Assembly: GCA_023269715.1 (NCBI GenBank)
Contig: JAGDVO010000002.1
Location: 1 to 64,000 of the forward strand
DNA: 64,000 nucleotides
Direction of reading: 5' to 3'
Origin: Thermosulfidibacter sp.
Lineage (GTDB): Bacteria; Thermosulfidibacterota; Thermosulfidibacteria; Thermosulfidibacterales; Thermosulfidibacteraceae
Made by a program: the position numbers and the translations under genes. Shown here piece after piece: positions 27,796 through 38,946 of this stretch. The notes beneath the pieces are model-generated. The model ran no database searches and was not told where the DNA came from. It was given only the letters and a program-made list of their open reading frames with translations. Every line of letters starts with the position of its first letter. Position 1 is the stretch's first letter.

Positions 27796-30198
27796 ATGAA
27801 ATATGTAAGATGGTTTGATGAGATTACCATCGAAGATCTACCACTTGTGGGCGGAAAAACTTCCTCTCTCGGAGAGATGTACAATCAGCTTTCAAGAAAG
27901 GGGATAAACATACCCTATGGATTTGCAGTAACCGCCTATGGATACTGGAGATTCATCGATCACAACCTTTTAAGGGAGAAGATCTATGAAGTCCTAAAGG
28001 ATCTCGATATCAATAAGTTAGATGAACTGGCCCTTAAAGGACAGAAAATTCGTGACTTCATATACTATGGAAGTATGCCTGAAGATCTGGAAGAGGAGAT
28101 TAAAGTAGCTTACAAGAGGTTGTGCGAGCTATACGGAGAAAATACAGATGTAGCTGTTAGATCAAGTGCCACAGCCGAAGATCTACCAGATGCATCTTTT
28201 GCAGGGCAACAGGATACCTATCTTAACATAAGGGGAATAGAAAGGGTAATAGATGCCGTTAAAAAATGTTTCTCCTCCCTATTCACCGACAGAGCTATCT
28301 ACTATAGAACAGTTAAGGGTTTTGACCATTTCAACATAGCTCTTTCTATTGCAATCCAAAAAATGGTAAGATCGGATCTTGCATCAAGTGGAGTGATGTT
28401 CACAATAGACACAGAAACCGGTTTCAAAGATGTTATTCTAATCACTGCAGCCTATGGACTTGGAGAAGTTCTTGTCCAAGGAGAAGTTAACCCAGACGAG
28501 TACTATGTTTTCAAGGAAACACTCAAAAAAGGTTACAGACCAATAATAAGGAAGAGATTGGGGCAAAAACAGTTAAAGATGGTCTACTCCGACAAGGTTG
28601 GAACTAGTACGGTGAAGAAAATACCAGTACCCGTAGATGAAAGGAGGAGATTTGCACTGAGAGATGAAGAAATCCTAAAGCTAGCAAACTGGGGATTGAT
28701 AATAGAAGAACATTACAGCAATAAGGCAGGCACCTATAGACCGATGGACATAGAATGGGCAAAGGATGGGATAACAGGGGAACTATTTGTGGTTCAAGCG
28801 CGTCCTGAAACTGTGCATTCCCAGAAAGAGGAAAATGAAATAGAGATATATAAACTCCTAAAGCGTGGAAAGATTATAGCTATAGGAAGGAGTGTGGGTA
28901 ACAAGATAGCAGCAGGAAAGGCAAGAGTAATAACGGATGTCAAGAACATAAAGACCTTTGAAAAAGGTGAGATACTGGTTACTGAAATGACCGATCCTGA
29001 CTGGGAACCTATAATGAAAATGGCAAAGGCAATAGTCACAGAAAGAGGTGGTAGGACATGCCATGCTGCTATAGTGGCTAGAGAGCTAGGAGTACCTGCT
29101 GTTGTGGGAGCCCAAGATGTACTAGAAAAGATAAAAACAGGAATGGAAATCACCGTTTCCTGTGCGGAAGGCGAAGATGGATTCATCTATGAAGGGATAC
29201 TACCTTTTGAAGTTGAAAAGATAAAGATCCAGGAACTTCCCCAAACTAGAACAAAGGTTATGATGATCCTTGGTAATCCAGAAGAGGCTTTCAAAAATGC
29301 AATGATACCAAATGATGGAGTTGGGCTTGCGAGACTAGAGTTCATAATAAACTCCTATATACAGATCCATCCTATGGCACTCGTTAGATTTGACAAGATA
29401 ACGGACAAGGAAACAAAAGAAAAAATAGAAGAACTCACATACGGATACAGCGATAAAAGAGAATACTTCACTGATAAGCTGGCAGAGGGTATAGCAACAA
29501 TAGCAGCAGCCTTCTATCCAAAACCGGTTATAGTGAGGATGAGTGACTTTAAAACTAATGAATACGCAAATCTGATAGGCGGTAGATACTTCGAACCACC
29601 AGAACACAACCCTATGTTAGGTTGGAGAGGAGCAAGTAGATACTACCATCCGAACTATAGAGAAGGATTCGCCCTTGAATGTCTCGCAGTAAAGAAAGTC
29701 AGAGAGGAGATGGGCTTAACAAATGTAAAGGTCATGATACCCTTCTGCAGGACTCCAGAAGAAGGACTGAAAGTAATAGAAGAGATGGCCAAAAACGGTC
29801 TAAAACAGGGAGAAAATGGTTTGGAAGTGTACGTTATGTGTGAACTGCCAGTTAACGTTATACTAGCGGATAAATTTGCACAGATATTTGATGGTTTCTC
29901 TATCGGCTCTAATGACCTCACGCAACTCGTATTGGGAGTTGACAGAGACTCAGAACTCATAGCACACCTATACGATGAAAGGAATGAAGCAGTAAAAAGA
30001 ATGATAGCAATGGTCATAGAAACAGCGCACAAATTCAACAGGGTAATTGGGATATGTGGACAAGGTCCATCAGATTACCCAGATTTTGCCGAATTTCTTG
30101 TGGAGTGTGGTATAGATAGTATATCCTTGACCCCTGATACAGTACTTACAGGAAAACTGGCGATACTCAAAGCAGAGGAGAAACTACTCAAGAAATGA
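27796..30198 (+). CDS. ppsA: Phosphoenolpyruvate synthase
   Basis: PEP synthase converts pyruvate and ATP to PEP, AMP and phosphate. The 800-residue protein has an N-terminal ATP-binding domain (LVGGKTSSLGEMYNQL, AVRSSATAEDLPDASFAGQQDT), the mobile phosphohistidine domain (TERGGRTCHAAIVARELGVPA, active His about 422) and a C-terminal TIM barrel (FEIGSNDLTQ-like SIGSNDLTQLVLGVDRDS, and GICGQGPSDYPDF). Length matches E. coli PpsA. With PFOR it would link acetyl-CoA and CO2 to gluconeogenesis. The ATG at 27811 is strengthened by nearby GGAGGGGGAGGG; the annotated ATG at 27796 is kept because MKYVRWFDEI is conserved. Confidence 0.95.
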   Translation: MKYVRWFDEITIEDLPLVGGKTSSLGEMYNQLSRKGINIPYGFAVTAYGYWRFIDHNLLREKIYEVLKDLDINKLDELALKGQKIRDFIYYGSMPEDLEEEIKVAYKRLCELYGENTDVAVRSSATAEDLPDASFAGQQDTYLNIRGIERVIDAVKKCFSSLFTDRAIYYRTVKGFDHFNIALSIAIQKMVRSDLASSGVMFTIDTETGFKDVILITAAYGLGEVLVQGEVNPDEYYVFKETLKKGYRPIIRKRLGQKQLKMVYSDKVGTSTVKKIPVPVDERRRFALRDEEILKLANWGLIIEEHYSNKAGTYRPMDIEWAKDGITGELFVVQARPETVHSQKEENEIEIYKLLKRGKIIAIGRSVGNKIAAGKARVITDVKNIKTFEKGEILVTEMTDPDWEPIMKMAKAIVTERGGRTCHAAIVARELGVPAVVGAQDVLEKIKTGMEITVSCAEGEDGFIYEGILPFEVEKIKIQELPQTRTKVMMILGNPEEAFKNAMIPNDGVGLARLEFIINSYIQIHPMALVRFDKITDKETKEKIEELTYGYSDKREYFTDKLAEGIATIAAAFYPKPVIVRMSDFKTNEYANLIGGRYFEPPEHNPMLGWRGASRYYHPNYREGFALECLAVKKVREEMGLTNVKVMIPFCRTPEEGLKVIEEMAKNGLKQGENGLEVYVMCELPVNVILADKFAQIFDGFSIGSNDLTQLVLGVDRDSELIAHLYDERNEAVKRMIAMVIETAHKFNRVIGICGQGPSDYPDFAEFLVECGIDSISLTPDTVLTGKLAILKAEEKLLKK

Positions 30199-30210
30199 AG
30201 GGAGGTTAAC

Positions 30211-31218
30211 TTGTTAGTAATAAAAATAATTCTCGCAATTATATTTTTTGTTTTGGGAGCTGGTCTTCTCTTTCTTGGAGGTCTTGCAGTATGGGTAAAA
30301 AACATTAAAAGAGGCCTTGTGCTGATATTACTTGGGATACTATCACTAGCTGAGAGTTATGAAACGATCACATATAGCTCTCCTTTATTATTCTGGTTGC
30401 TTCTCATATTCTTTACGTTACTTGGTCTGAGATTATACCTATACATCGAAGAACCTGACCTTTCGATAACAGATTGGTTAAAATCTCCAGAAAGACTTCT
30501 GAAAGAAGGTAGAAAGGAACAAGCTGCCATAAAACTGAGAAGAGGCAAAAAATGGGAAGAGGCAGGAAAAATCTACGAGGAACTGAGTTTATTATCTTCC
30601 GCTATTGTATGCTATGAAGAAGCTGGAAAATGGGAAGATCTAGCAAGAATATATGAAAGACTGGCTGAAGAGGGTGAACACAAAGATTACTATTTAAGAA
30701 AAGCAAGGGAAATATACGAAGAAAAGCTCAAGAATCCACACAAAGCTGCTGAAGTCCTTGAAAAATTAGCCGAAATTGAAGAATGGTTTTGGGACGATGT
30801 AGCGAAGATGTGGGAAAAATGTAAAAACTTTGACAAGGCAAAAGAAGCCTGGGAAAGGGCACTAAATGTGGCAAAAAGGAGAGCAATAGAAGAAGATGGA
30901 GTGTTCTGGAGTGATGTGGCCGAAATATCCGAAAGGCTAGGGAAACCAGAAGAAGCTATAGAAGGGTACAAAAAATTTGTTGAATTCTGTCTCAAAATGG
31001 AAGAAAAGGAAGGTAAGGGTTGGATAAGACATGTAGCAGAGGGATATTTTGCGCTGTATAGACTGACAGGTGATGAGTCCTACAAAACCCAGGCAGAAGA
31101 TGCACTGAACAAATTCAAACAGTTTTTGGATGAATTTGTTCTTGACGAAAATTTAAAATATGAGATAATAGAAGAAGTAAAAAAATGGGAAAGGGGGATA
31201 GTTGAAAGCAAGATATAG
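30211..31218 (+). CDS. Membrane-anchored TPR protein
   Basis: A 335-residue protein starting with TTG (GGGAGGTTAAC upstream). Two N-terminal membrane helices (LVIKIILAIIFFVLGAGLLF and the ISLAESYETITYSSPLLFWLLL region) are followed by a soluble helical part from about residue 95. That part holds at least four TPR-like pairs (KWEEAGKIYEELSLLSSAIVCYEEAGKWEDLARIYERLAE..., KPEEAIEGYKKFVEFC). It probably serves as a scaffold at the cytoplasmic membrane. The next gene begins directly after its stop. Confidence 0.75.
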   Translation: MLVIKIILAIIFFVLGAGLLFLGGLAVWVKNIKRGLVLILLGILSLAESYETITYSSPLLFWLLLIFFTLLGLRLYLYIEEPDLSITDWLKSPERLLKEGRKEQAAIKLRRGKKWEEAGKIYEELSLLSSAIVCYEEAGKWEDLARIYERLAEEGEHKDYYLRKAREIYEEKLKNPHKAAEVLEKLAEIEEWFWDDVAKMWEKCKNFDKAKEAWERALNVAKRRAIEEDGVFWSDVAEISERLGKPEEAIEGYKKFVEFCLKMEEKEGKGWIRHVAEGYFALYRLTGDESYKTQAEDALNKFKQFLDEFVLDENLKYEIIEEVKKWERGIVESKI

Positions 31219-31638
31219 ATGAATGGAATGATATTTATAGCAGGAATAATACAGGGATCAAAAAGGGATTCTGCTCTTTACGATCAGAGTTATAGAGAGA
31301 GGTTGAAAAATATTTTTATAAAGTACTTTCCAAATTACCATATCTATTGCCCAGTTTCTAATCATCCCAACTGTGCTAATTACAGTGACGAAGAAGCTTT
31401 AAAAACTTTTCTCTACCACTTAAATCTTGTAAGGCATTCCAAATTACTCGTCGCGTATATCCCAGAAGCGAGTATGGGGACTGCCATTGAAATGTGGGAA
31501 GCCTACAACCACAACGTCCCAGTATGGAGTATAACTCCTATGAAAAAAAACTGGGTAGTCAGAATAACTTCAAAAAAGATATTTTCAAGTATTGAGGAGC
31601 TCGAAGAGTATCTATCAGAAGGAGGACAAATTGAATAG
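31219..31638 (+). CDS. Nucleoside 2-deoxyribosyltransferase-fold protein
   Basis: A 139-residue protein beginning [15 protein letters not shown] with a C-terminal segment ([36 protein letters not shown]) typical of the NDT/DUF4406-like Rossmann fold, where the SxGTxxExxxA motif binds the nucleoside sugar. Family members cleave or transfer nucleoside bases; the substrate here is unknown. It starts immediately after the TPR gene and overlaps apgM by 8 bases, suggesting co-expression rather than a clear pathway link. Confidence 0.6.
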   Translation: MNGMIFIAGIIQGSKRDSALYDQSYRERLKNIFIKYFPNYHIYCPVSNHPNCANYSDEEALKTFLYHLNLVRHSKLLVAYIPEASMGTAIEMWEAYNHNVPVWSITPMKKNWVVRITSKKIFSSIEELEEYLSEGGQIE

Positions 31639-32851
31639 AGAAGAGATATTTAAGGAGATATCCATTAAAAACGATAAAAAGATTCTGCTAGTAGTTATGG
31701 ATGGATTAGGTGATATCCCTTACTATCATGGGAAAACTGTGCTTGAAATCGCACATAAACCGAATCTAGATGCACTCGCTGGAATATCCGAACTTGGCTC
31801 CGTTATACCGGTCCTACCTGGGGTAACTCCAGGATCTGGGCCTGGTCATCTTTCTCTCTTTGGATATGAACCTACTAAATACGAAATCGGAAGAGGTGTG
31901 CTCGAAGCACTGGGACTCGGTATAGATTTAGAGCCACTAGACATAGCGATAAGAGGAAACTTTTGTACAGTAAAAGAGGAGAACGGCAAACTCATAGTTG
32001 TAGATAGGAGAGCCGGTAGAATTCCCACCGAAGAGAATGTAGAACTATGTAAGCTTTTAAGTTCAAAGATAAAGTGTATTGAAGATGTAGAGGTTTCCTT
32101 TACCCCTGGGATGGAACATAGATTTGTCATCGTCTTAAGAGGCGAAAACTTGGGTGGTATAGTGGAAGATACGGATCCGCAGAAAGAAGGTCTACCACCC
32201 AAAGATCCAATTCCTGTTACAGAAGATGCGAAAAAACTCACAGAGATCCTCAAAAAACTGACTGCGGAGATAAGAGAAGTATTGAAAAGTAGAAAATATG
32301 CTAACTTTGTCCTACTGAGAGGGATTTCCCGCATTCCAAACATACCTTCCATGGAAGAACTGTTTAAACTAAACCCTTGCGCAATAGCAGTCTACCCTAT
32401 GTACAAAGGACTAGCGAAACTCGTGGGTATGAAAGTAATAGATGTAAATGGCGAAACTATATCCCATGAAGTGGAAAAATTAAAAGAAGTTTGGAATGAG
32501 TTCGACTTCTTCTACCTCCATATCAAGAAGACCGATAGTTACGGAGAAGATGGCAATCTATCAGGTAAAGTGAAAGTGATAGAGGAATTTGACAGGGTTT
32601 TACCTGAGATTTTAAAGTTGAAACCGGATGTCCTCGTCATAACCTGTGACCATTCCACCCCCGCTATTTTAAAGGGACATAGTTGGCATCCATGTCCAGT
32701 TCTCTTTTACTCTCCCTATGTCTTCCCAAGTGGAGCTGATAGTTTCACCGAGAAAAACTGTCTTAGAGGAACGCTAAAGGTGACTTACTCTTACGAACTG
32801 ATGGGTTTAATGCTTGCCCATAGTGGTAAGCTAATCAAATTTGGCGCATGA
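31631..32851 (+). CDS. apgM: 2,3-bisphosphoglycerate-independent phosphoglycerate mutase, archaeal type
   Basis: ApgM interconverts 3- and 2-phosphoglycerate. The 406-residue alkaline-phosphatase-superfamily protein shows VVMDGLGD (metal site), [18 protein letters not shown] (nucleophile Ser region), and C-terminal [17 protein letters not shown] (metal ligands). TTG at 31631 is chosen because GGAGG lies 5 bases upstream; the longer frame from 31592 has no ribosome site and overlaps the previous gene. ApgM is common in archaea and in thermophilic bacteria. It overlaps the next gene by 4 bases. Confidence 0.93.
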   Translation: MNREEIFKEISIKNDKKILLVVMDGLGDIPYYHGKTVLEIAHKPNLDALAGISELGSVIPVLPGVTPGSGPGHLSLFGYEPTKYEIGRGVLEALGLGIDLEPLDIAIRGNFCTVKEENGKLIVVDRRAGRIPTEENVELCKLLSSKIKCIEDVEVSFTPGMEHRFVIVLRGENLGGIVEDTDPQKEGLPPKDPIPVTEDAKKLTEILKKLTAEIREVLKSRKYANFVLLRGISRIPNIPSMEELFKLNPCAIAVYPMYKGLAKLVGMKVIDVNGETISHEVEKLKEVWNEFDFFYLHIKKTDSYGEDGNLSGKVKVIEEFDRVLPEILKLKPDVLVITCDHSTPAILKGHSWHPCPVLFYSPYVFPSGADSFTEKNCLRGTLKVTYSYELMGLMLAHSGKLIKFGA

Positions 32852-34500
32852 AAACTCACAATATGAATCCATGGAATTATATACCGGATGTAAAACTATG
32901 GCCCAATTTTATATTTACTGAAGAGTGTAGTCAGGTAATAGAAGCCAAGAATTTCAATCTTACCTGGTTTTTAGTCGATAGGCATGTAAAAGGCGGCTTC
33001 GGTTCGAATGCTTTTGCCATATTTGACAAAAAATTCTATACCTATGAGTATGCCTATCAAGCTTCCATAAGATTCGCAAACTATCTAAGAAAGAAAGGAT
33101 TCGGGAAGGGAGATAGAATCGCTTTCTCCTTACTAAACTCCTCTCAAGCGGTGATAGTAAACTTTGCTATATTTAGAATAGGGGCTATTTCTGTTCCCAT
33201 ATCACCCTCTTGGAGACCTGAAATTATAGAATACCTGCTAAGGTTTTCCGGAACAAAGTGTTTTATCTTTAGTACAAGAGTAATCGAAAAAATGGTCCCT
33301 ATAGTTAAGAAGATACCTGAGATAAAGGAAGTAATCGTAATTAAAAGAAACGTAAAAGTAGAAAAGGTAGAACCTATAACAGCCTTCTATGAAGATATAA
33401 TTGAAAGAGAGGAAGATGACTATTTCCTAGAACAAATCGATCCCTTTGATCCATGCGTTATACTATTCACCTCCGGAACGACGGGATTACCTAAGGGATG
33501 TGTCCACTTAGCAAGAGGCATACTATGTAAGTGTTTTCAGGTCAACAAGTATGTCTGGAACCTCACAACAGGCGATATAATCACAGGAGCATCGCCCTGT
33601 ACATTCGCAGCAGGCTTCGGCACCTTCGTGCTCATCCCCAATTTTGCAGGAGCCACATCTCTTCTATTCAGGGAGTTCAACCCAGAGGAACTCATAGAAG
33701 AAATCGAAGAATTTAAGGTAACTGTACTAACAGGACTTACAGCCTTTTACAGAAGGCTTGTAAAGGCACCCAACTTCAACCCAAACAAACTAAAAAGTGT
33801 AAGGCTAGCAACAGCAGGTGGAAGTCATCTCGATCCTATCTTGTTCCAGAAGTGGCTTGAAGCTACTGGAAGTCCCATATACGAAGGATTCGGAGCTACA
33901 GAGTATTTACACCTAGTAGCGAGTAACGCTGTAAATTTGAAGGCAAAAATCGGTAGTTTTGGTATCAGTATCCCAGGAGTAGAGATAGTAATAATAAACG
34001 ATAGGGGAAAAGAAGCAAAGCCGGGTGAATTGGGAAAAATGCTAGTAAAGGGACCGACAGGACCTCTTTACTGGGCTAATGAAAAGAAACAAAAGGAGTC
34101 GGTTATAGATGGTTATGGTTATATAGGAGATATAATCTGGAGGGACGAATCAAACTACCTCCATTTCGCCTGTAGAGAAGAGGATATAATAATAGTAAAC
34201 AATGTAAAGTACTCACCAACTGAAATAGAAGATTGCTTTGTGGAACATCCTTTAATATCCGATTTTGGTATAGTCCAGGATAGGAAAACTGGCAAAATCA
34301 TAGCCTGCATTGTGAAGGCAAATCCAGAGGATGATCCTGAAAGCTTGAAACCAAAGCTTTTGGAAGAATTTAACAAAACCCTGAAGGAAAAACTACACAT
34401 CGATCTAAAAATAGATGATATCGTTATAATGAATTTTCTGCCTAGAACGCCAGCAGGAAAGCTTCTAAGATGGAAAATAAGAAATAAACTAGGTATTTAG
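32848..34500 (+). CDS. AMP-forming acyl-CoA ligase (ANL family), aryl- or fatty-acyl type
   Basis: A 550-residue adenylate-forming enzyme. The P-loop-like motif [16 protein letters not shown], the A5 motif [11 protein letters not shown], the hinge region [11 protein letters not shown] and the C-terminal catalytic Lys in [11 protein letters not shown] are all present. Such enzymes activate a carboxylic acid with ATP and transfer it to CoA. The substrate is not evident; the N-terminus ([16 protein letters not shown]) resembles benzoate- or 2-aminobenzoate-CoA ligases. The ATG at 32848 overlaps apgM (ATGA); an ATG at 32863 is an alternative. The 3' end overlaps hemC by 4 bases in convergent orientation. 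Confidence 0.85.
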   Translation: MKTHNMNPWNYIPDVKLWPNFIFTEECSQVIEAKNFNLTWFLVDRHVKGGFGSNAFAIFDKKFYTYEYAYQASIRFANYLRKKGFGKGDRIAFSLLNSSQAVIVNFAIFRIGAISVPISPSWRPEIIEYLLRFSGTKCFIFSTRVIEKMVPIVKKIPEIKEVIVIKRNVKVEKVEPITAFYEDIIEREEDDYFLEQIDPFDPCVILFTSGTTGLPKGCVHLARGILCKCFQVNKYVWNLTTGDIITGASPCTFAAGFGTFVLIPNFAGATSLLFREFNPEELIEEIEEFKVTVLTGLTAFYRRLVKAPNFNPNKLKSVRLATAGGSHLDPILFQKWLEATGSPIYEGFGATEYLHLVASNAVNLKAKIGSFGISIPGVEIVIINDRGKEAKPGELGKMLVKGPTGPLYWANEKKQKESVIDGYGYIGDIIWRDESNYLHFACREEDIIIVNNVKYSPTEIEDCFVEHPLISDFGIVQDRKTGKIIACIVKANPEDDPESLKPKLLEEFNKTLKEKLHIDLKIDDIVIMNFLPRTPAGKLLRWKIRNKLGI

Positions 34501-35405
34501 CCTATAAGCTCTCTTATTACTCTCTCACCGCCTATCCTAAGTAATCTATCCGCAAGTTTCTCGCCCAAGATAGTCGCATCCTCTTTACGACCAGTTTCAA
34601 CATCATCGTAAAATGGATCACCATCTATGTGGGAGATAAAACCTCTTATACTAAGAGTCCCATCAGAAACATATGCAATGGCACCTACCGGAATCTGACA
34701 GCTCCCACCTATTCTCCTTAAAAAGGATCTTTCAGCTTCCACAACTATCCTTGACGTCTTACTATCCAAAATCTCCTTCACTTCTGGAAACGTTCCCTCT
34801 CTAGCTTCAATTGCAAGTACCCCCTGACCACATGCGGGTATAAAGTTATCAAGCACCTCAATGTAAGTGACTTCTCCTACAAGATCCAACCTCTTTAAAC
34901 CGGCGTAAGCTACAATTATGGCATCATACTTTCCCTCTTTTAACTTCCTTATTCTTGTATCAAGGTTTCCCCTTAGCACCTCAACCTTCAGATCTTTCCT
35001 CAACCTCTTTATCTGAGCCCTCCTTCTAAGACTAGAAGTCCCGATAATCGCCCCTTCTGGTAAATCCCATATGGATTTGTAAGTCATGGACAACAACACA
35101 TCGTAAGGATCCTCCCTATCAGTATACGCTATTATTTCGAGTCCAGATGGTAAAATAGAAGGTACATCCTTTAAGCTATGAACAGCTATATCAACCTCCC
35201 CTCTCAACATAGCCTCTTCTATCTCCTTCACAAAAAGCCCCTTACCCCCTATTTTAGCAAGAGGAACATCTAAAAGAACATCGCCTTTCGTCTTTATAAC
35301 CACAAGTTCCACTTCCCATCCCAATTTGTCCTCTATAATCGACTTTACATAGTTCGCCTGCCATAGTGCAAGCTTGCTTCCTCTAGTTCCTATTCTTATT
35401 TTCAT
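34497..35405 (-). CDS. hemC: Porphobilinogen deaminase (hydroxymethylbilane synthase)
   Basis: HemC condenses four porphobilinogens into hydroxymethylbilane. The 302-residue protein begins [19 protein letters not shown], has the catalytic DVPS segment ([10 protein letters not shown]) and the dipyrromethane-binding Cys in [13 protein letters not shown]. It overlaps the hemA stop by 23 bases, so heme or siroheme synthesis genes are coupled. Length is normal. Confidence 0.97.
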   Translation of the reverse strand: MKIRIGTRGSKLALWQANYVKSIIEDKLGWEVELVVIKTKGDVLLDVPLAKIGGKGLFVKEIEEAMLRGEVDIAVHSLKDVPSILPSGLEIIAYTDREDPYDVLLSMTYKSIWDLPEGAIIGTSSLRRRAQIKRLRKDLKVEVLRGNLDTRIRKLKEGKYDAIIVAYAGLKRLDLVGEVTYIEVLDNFIPACGQGVLAIEAREGTFPEVKEILDSKTSRIVVEAERSFLRRIGGSCQIPVGAIAYVSDGTLSIRGFISHIDGDPFYDDVETGRKEDATILGEKLADRLLRIGGERVIRELIG

Positions 35406-36672
35406 TACCCCCTCCCTTAAAGATATCCCTTAAGATATGATAGACCTTGTGAGGGTTGTTTCTTGCTATCTCCTCTTTAGCATATGACATCAAAGGATGT
35501 AAAAGCTTATTTGTCAACGCCTTTGTAAGAGCATCTATTGATTCCCTAATTCTTTCCTCTTCACCAAGGTTCTTAAGCTTAGATAGGGTCTTTTGCATCT
35601 CCTTCAACCTTATCTCTTCCGCCCAGTTCCTTATATCAGCTATCAGAGAGTAAACTTCCTGATTCTCATACCACCTCCAAAATACTTCTACTTCTTCTTC
35701 GATAATCAGCATAGCTTTATGAACTTCCTTTTCCCTCCTTCTCCTATTTTCCTCAACAACAGCTTCTAGATCATCCACATCGTATAGGTAGACGTTTTCA
35801 AGATCTTCCACTTCTCTCTCTATATCCCTCGGGACCGCTATATCTATCAAGAACATAGGCCTATTTCTCCTAAGCCTCATCACCTCTTCCATAACTCTCT
35901 TGGTTATTATAAAACCGCTAGCACTTGTAGAAGAAATAACTATATCCGCCTCTACTAGAGCGTCCTTCAATCTATCAAAGGGCTTTGCAACAGCACCTAA
36001 TTTCTCAGCAAGCTCCACTGCCCTTTCAAAGGTTCTATTGATCACTATAAGACCTTTAACCCCCCTATCCTTAAGATAGGTGGCTGCAAGTTCAGCCATC
36101 TCTCCCGCGCCAATAAGTAATACCAAACACTTATCGAATTCACCAAAAACCCTCTCTGCAAGATCACAAGCTGCATGACTAACCGATAGAGGTGCTTCTC
36201 CTATAGCAGTTTTACTCCTTATCTTCTTAGAAACAGTGATAGCCTTTGTAAAAAGGTTATTCAAAACTGGACCTGTAAGATTCAAACTTCTCGCTTCCTC
36301 GAATGCAGACTTAAACTGACCAACAATCTGAGGCTCTCCTAAGACCATAGAATCAAGACTGGAAGCGACTCTAAATGCATGGATAACTGCATCCTTCTCA
36401 AAGAGATGCTCTCCTTTATCTATGAGGCTAGCTACTTCCCTATCTTTTAAATCTCCTATGAATTCCTTCAACTTAATTTTACTTCCCTCTCCTCCAAAGA
36501 GGTAAAATTCCACCCTATTACAGGTAAATAGATAGACCACCTCCTTTATCTCATCATTTATAAGTTCCCTCAGCCTTCTTTTAAGTTCATCATCAAGGGC
36601 GAGCTTCTCTCTATCCTCAACAGGAGTATTTCTATAGTTTAATGTTATAAGCTGTATCCGATCCTTTCCCAT
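35383..36672 (-). CDS. hemA: Glutamyl-tRNA reductase
   Basis: HemA makes glutamate-1-semialdehyde from Glu-tRNA, the first step of C5-pathway tetrapyrrole synthesis. The 429-residue protein carries the catalytic Cys in [14 protein letters not shown], the [14 protein letters not shown] segment, the NADPH loop [15 protein letters not shown] and the C-terminal dimerisation helices. It lies 15 bases after ccsA. Confidence 0.96.
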   Translation of the reverse strand: MGKDRIQLITLNYRNTPVEDREKLALDDELKRRLRELINDEIKEVVYLFTCNRVEFYLFGGEGSKIKLKEFIGDLKDREVASLIDKGEHLFEKDAVIHAFRVASSLDSMVLGEPQIVGQFKSAFEEARSLNLTGPVLNNLFTKAITVSKKIRSKTAIGEAPLSVSHAACDLAERVFGEFDKCLVLLIGAGEMAELAATYLKDRGVKGLIVINRTFERAVELAEKLGAVAKPFDRLKDALVEADIVISSTSASGFIITKRVMEEVMRLRRNRPMFLIDIAVPRDIEREVEDLENVYLYDVDDLEAVVEENRRRREKEVHKAMLIIEEEVEVFWRWYENQEVYSLIADIRNWAEEIRLKEMQKTLSKLKNLGEEERIRESIDALTKALTNKLLHPLMSYAKEEIARNNPHKVYHILRDIFKGGGNENKNRN

Positions 36673-36687
36673 AGTTCACCTTTAATC

Positions 36688-37506
36688 CTACCTCGCATAG
36701 GTATGAAGACCGGGTAATAATAGATTGACCCCAAAAAAGAGAAATAGAACTGATAGGAAACCTACTATAGATAGCATAGCAGCCCTTTTACCCCGCCATC
36801 CTGCGGTCATCCTGGCATGTAAAATAGCAGCGTAAACAAACCACGTTATCAGAGACCAGGTTTCCTTCGGATCCCAGCTCCAGAAAGAACCCCAGGCATA
36901 ACTAGCCCATATGGATCCAGTAATTATACCTACCGTCAAAAATAGAAAGCCTATCTTTAATACGCTGTAGTTCAGTTCATCCAACTTGGTGATAGGAGGT
37001 AACCTCCTCAACAACAAACTGAATCTCTTCGCCCTCAACTCCCTTTCCTGAATGAGATAGGCTAGAGAAAGAATAAAGGATATAGCAAAAGCCCCTTCTC
37101 CGATAAAAGAGGTAACTGCGTGTATGGGGAACCAATAACTCCTAAGAATAGGTGGTATAACATCTACCTCTCTATAGAAGGTAGTTGAAAATAGGGAAAA
37201 GATTAGACCCAAAATCGCAGCGAAAGCACCAAGCACAAATATCCTTGTCTTTACCTCAATAAGGAGATAGATAATTGCCACAACCATAGTAAAAAATGTA
37301 GTGCTATCGAACATACTGGCCAATGGGAAATACTCTAGGTTTTTGAACCTTAGAATAAGTAAGATAGCTTGCAGGATAACGGCTCCAAACATAGAGTATC
37401 TACCAACTCTAGCATAGGGAAGTTCATTTCTAAATATAAAGAGGATATAAAAAACAGTTGAAACTAGATATAGTAAGATAAGAGTATAAACAAGAAAAAC
37501 CTCCAT
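36688..37506 (-). CDS. ccsA: Cytochrome c assembly protein, CcsA/ResC family
   Basis: A 272-residue membrane protein with about eight helices and the WWD-type motif WGSFWSWDPKETWSLITW, which presents heme to apocytochrome c in System II biogenesis. Histidines flanking this region (SYWFPIHAVTS and the C-terminal ILHARMTAGW) are likely heme ligands. The CcsB partner is not in the window. Adjacent hemA and hemC point to cytochrome production; this arrangement (CcsA next to hemA) is seen in many bacteria. Confidence 0.92.
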   Translation of the reverse strand: MEVFLVYTLILLYLVSTVFYILFIFRNELPYARVGRYSMFGAVILQAILLILRFKNLEYFPLASMFDSTTFFTMVVAIIYLLIEVKTRIFVLGAFAAILGLIFSLFSTTFYREVDVIPPILRSYWFPIHAVTSFIGEGAFAISFILSLAYLIQERELRAKRFSLLLRRLPPITKLDELNYSVLKIGFLFLTVGIITGSIWASYAWGSFWSWDPKETWSLITWFVYAAILHARMTAGWRGKRAAMLSIVGFLSVLFLFFGVNLLLPGLHTYAR

Positions 37507-37512
37507 TACACA

Positions 37513-38238
37513 TTACTCCACAAAGTTTACAAGGCTCCCTATGCCCTCTATTTCGACTTCCACTTTATCACCACGTGAAAGAAAACCAACACCTGATGGA
37601 GTACCAGTTGCTATTACATCACCAGGATAAAGTGTCATTATTTTGGAGATAAAGCTCACAAGTTCCCTCACATCAAATATCATATCGCTCGTACTTCCCT
37701 CCTGTACTATATTACCGTTTAGTTTAGTTCTTATCCTTAAATTTGAAGGGTCTATATCCGTCACAATCCATGGCCCAAAGGGAGCAAAAGTGTCAAAACC
37801 CTTAGCTCTTGTAAAAAGACCATCCTTTTTCTGAAGATCCCTAGCGGTAATATCGTTAAAACAGGTATAACCAAGTATATATTCATCAACCTCATCGGGC
37901 TCTACATTACTACACACCTTCCCGATTACAACAGCGAGCTCTCCTTCATAGTCAACTCTTCTACTCATTGCAGGCAGTTTTATACTTTCAAAGGGGTTTA
38001 TTATAGCACTTGTAGGTTTTAAAAATATTAAAGGCTCATCGGGAATAGGCTTTCCCATCTCTTTCGCATGTTCCCTATAATTCAAAGCAACCGCAACTAT
38101 CTTTGTAGGCTTAGCTGGAACCAGTATCTTAACATCCTCTAACAGAGCAAATTCCCCTATCTCTGGTAGATAGCACCTATCCTCCTCATAAACCGCACTA
38201 AATTCCACTCCCTCATACTCAACATAACCTATCTTCAT
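37513..38238 (-). CDS. Fumarylacetoacetate hydrolase (FAH)-family protein
   Basis: A 241-residue FAH-fold enzyme with the metal-binding segment [12 protein letters not shown], the motif [14 protein letters not shown] and the C-terminal [28 protein letters not shown]. Characterised relatives hydrolyse acylpyruvates, decarboxylate oxaloacetate or isomerise related oxo-acids; acylpyruvase or oxaloacetate decarboxylase is more likely than tyrosine catabolism. GGAGGTAGTTC precedes the ATG. It leads the ccsA-hemA-hemC run, 6 bases from ccsA. Confidence 0.85.
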   Translation of the reverse strand: MKIGYVEYEGVEFSAVYEEDRCYLPEIGEFALLEDVKILVPAKPTKIVAVALNYREHAKEMGKPIPDEPLIFLKPTSAIINPFESIKLPAMSRRVDYEGELAVVIGKVCSNVEPDEVDEYILGYTCFNDITARDLQKKDGLFTRAKGFDTFAPFGPWIVTDIDPSNLRIRTKLNGNIVQEGSTSDMIFDVRELVSFISKIMTLYPGDVIATGTPSGVGFLSRGDKVEVEIEGIGSLVNFVE

Positions 38239-38257
38239 GAACTACCTCCTGACTCTG

Positions 38258-38286
38258 AGTTTATCAACTGCAATACAACCTTTCAA
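38258..38286 (-). promoter_or_regulatory. Candidate promoter of FAH-ccsA-hemA-hemC
   Basis: On the minus strand TTGAAA (38286-38281), a 17-base spacer and TAAACT (38263-38258), about 20 bases before the ATG at 38238. Confidence 0.5.
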
Positions 38287-38340
38287 TAATTCAACAGAAT
38301 AGCTTGAAAATTATACAAACATGTGACAACTTAGTAAAGC

Positions 38341-38946
38341 ATGGTAGAATCACTAGCTACAATAGCGGTAAATACGATAGAAGAACTGGGCTACGTGGGT
38401 ATTTTCATCCTTATGCTTATAGAATCAACCTTTTTCCCCCTGCCAAGTGAGGTAGTTCTTACACCTGCTGGCTATCTAATCTCCAAGGGCAAGCTAGATC
38501 CTTTTCTTGTGGTTTTATCAAGTGGGATAGGTTCTCTAGCTGGATCTCTCCTAACTTATTATCTTGGTCTATTTGTTGGAAGACCCTTAGTTGTAAAATA
38601 CGGTAAGTACATCTTCTTTGATTACAGAAAGCTTGAAAAGGCCGAGAAGTTCTTTAATAAATACGGGAGTCTAAGTATATTTATAGGTCGATTGTTACTT
38701 GGAGTGAGACACTACATATCCTTCCCTGCAGGAATGGCTAAAATGAATCTTTATAAATTCTCCCTTTTCACCTTTTTAGGTGCATCCCTATGGTCCATAA
38801 TCCTTATACTTATGGGATTTTATGTGGGCGAGAACGAGAAAATAGTAAAAAAGTATTCACATGAAATAAGTCTTACAATTATAGCCGCAATAATAGCTTT
38901 CATAGCTATAAAACTATTCTCAAGTAAGAGAGTCAACAACTCTTAG
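38341..38946 (+). CDS. DedA/SNARE-associated-family membrane protein
   Basis: A 201-residue inner-membrane protein with four to six helices. It has the DedA motifs [15 protein letters not shown]-like ([21 protein letters not shown]), the conserved [22 protein letters not shown], and a C-terminal helix pair. Family members act in undecaprenyl phosphate recycling or phospholipid scrambling and affect proton motive force. No clear ribosome site precedes the ATG. Its 3' end overlaps rpe by 27 bases in convergent orientation. Confidence 0.9.
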   Translation: MVESLATIAVNTIEELGYVGIFILMLIESTFFPLPSEVVLTPAGYLISKGKLDPFLVVLSSGIGSLAGSLLTYYLGLFVGRPLVVKYGKYIFFDYRKLEKAEKFFNKYGSLSIFIGRLLLGVRHYISFPAGMAKMNLYKFSLFTFLGASLWSIILILMGFYVGENEKIVKKYSHEISLTIIAAIIAFIAIKLFSSKRVNNS

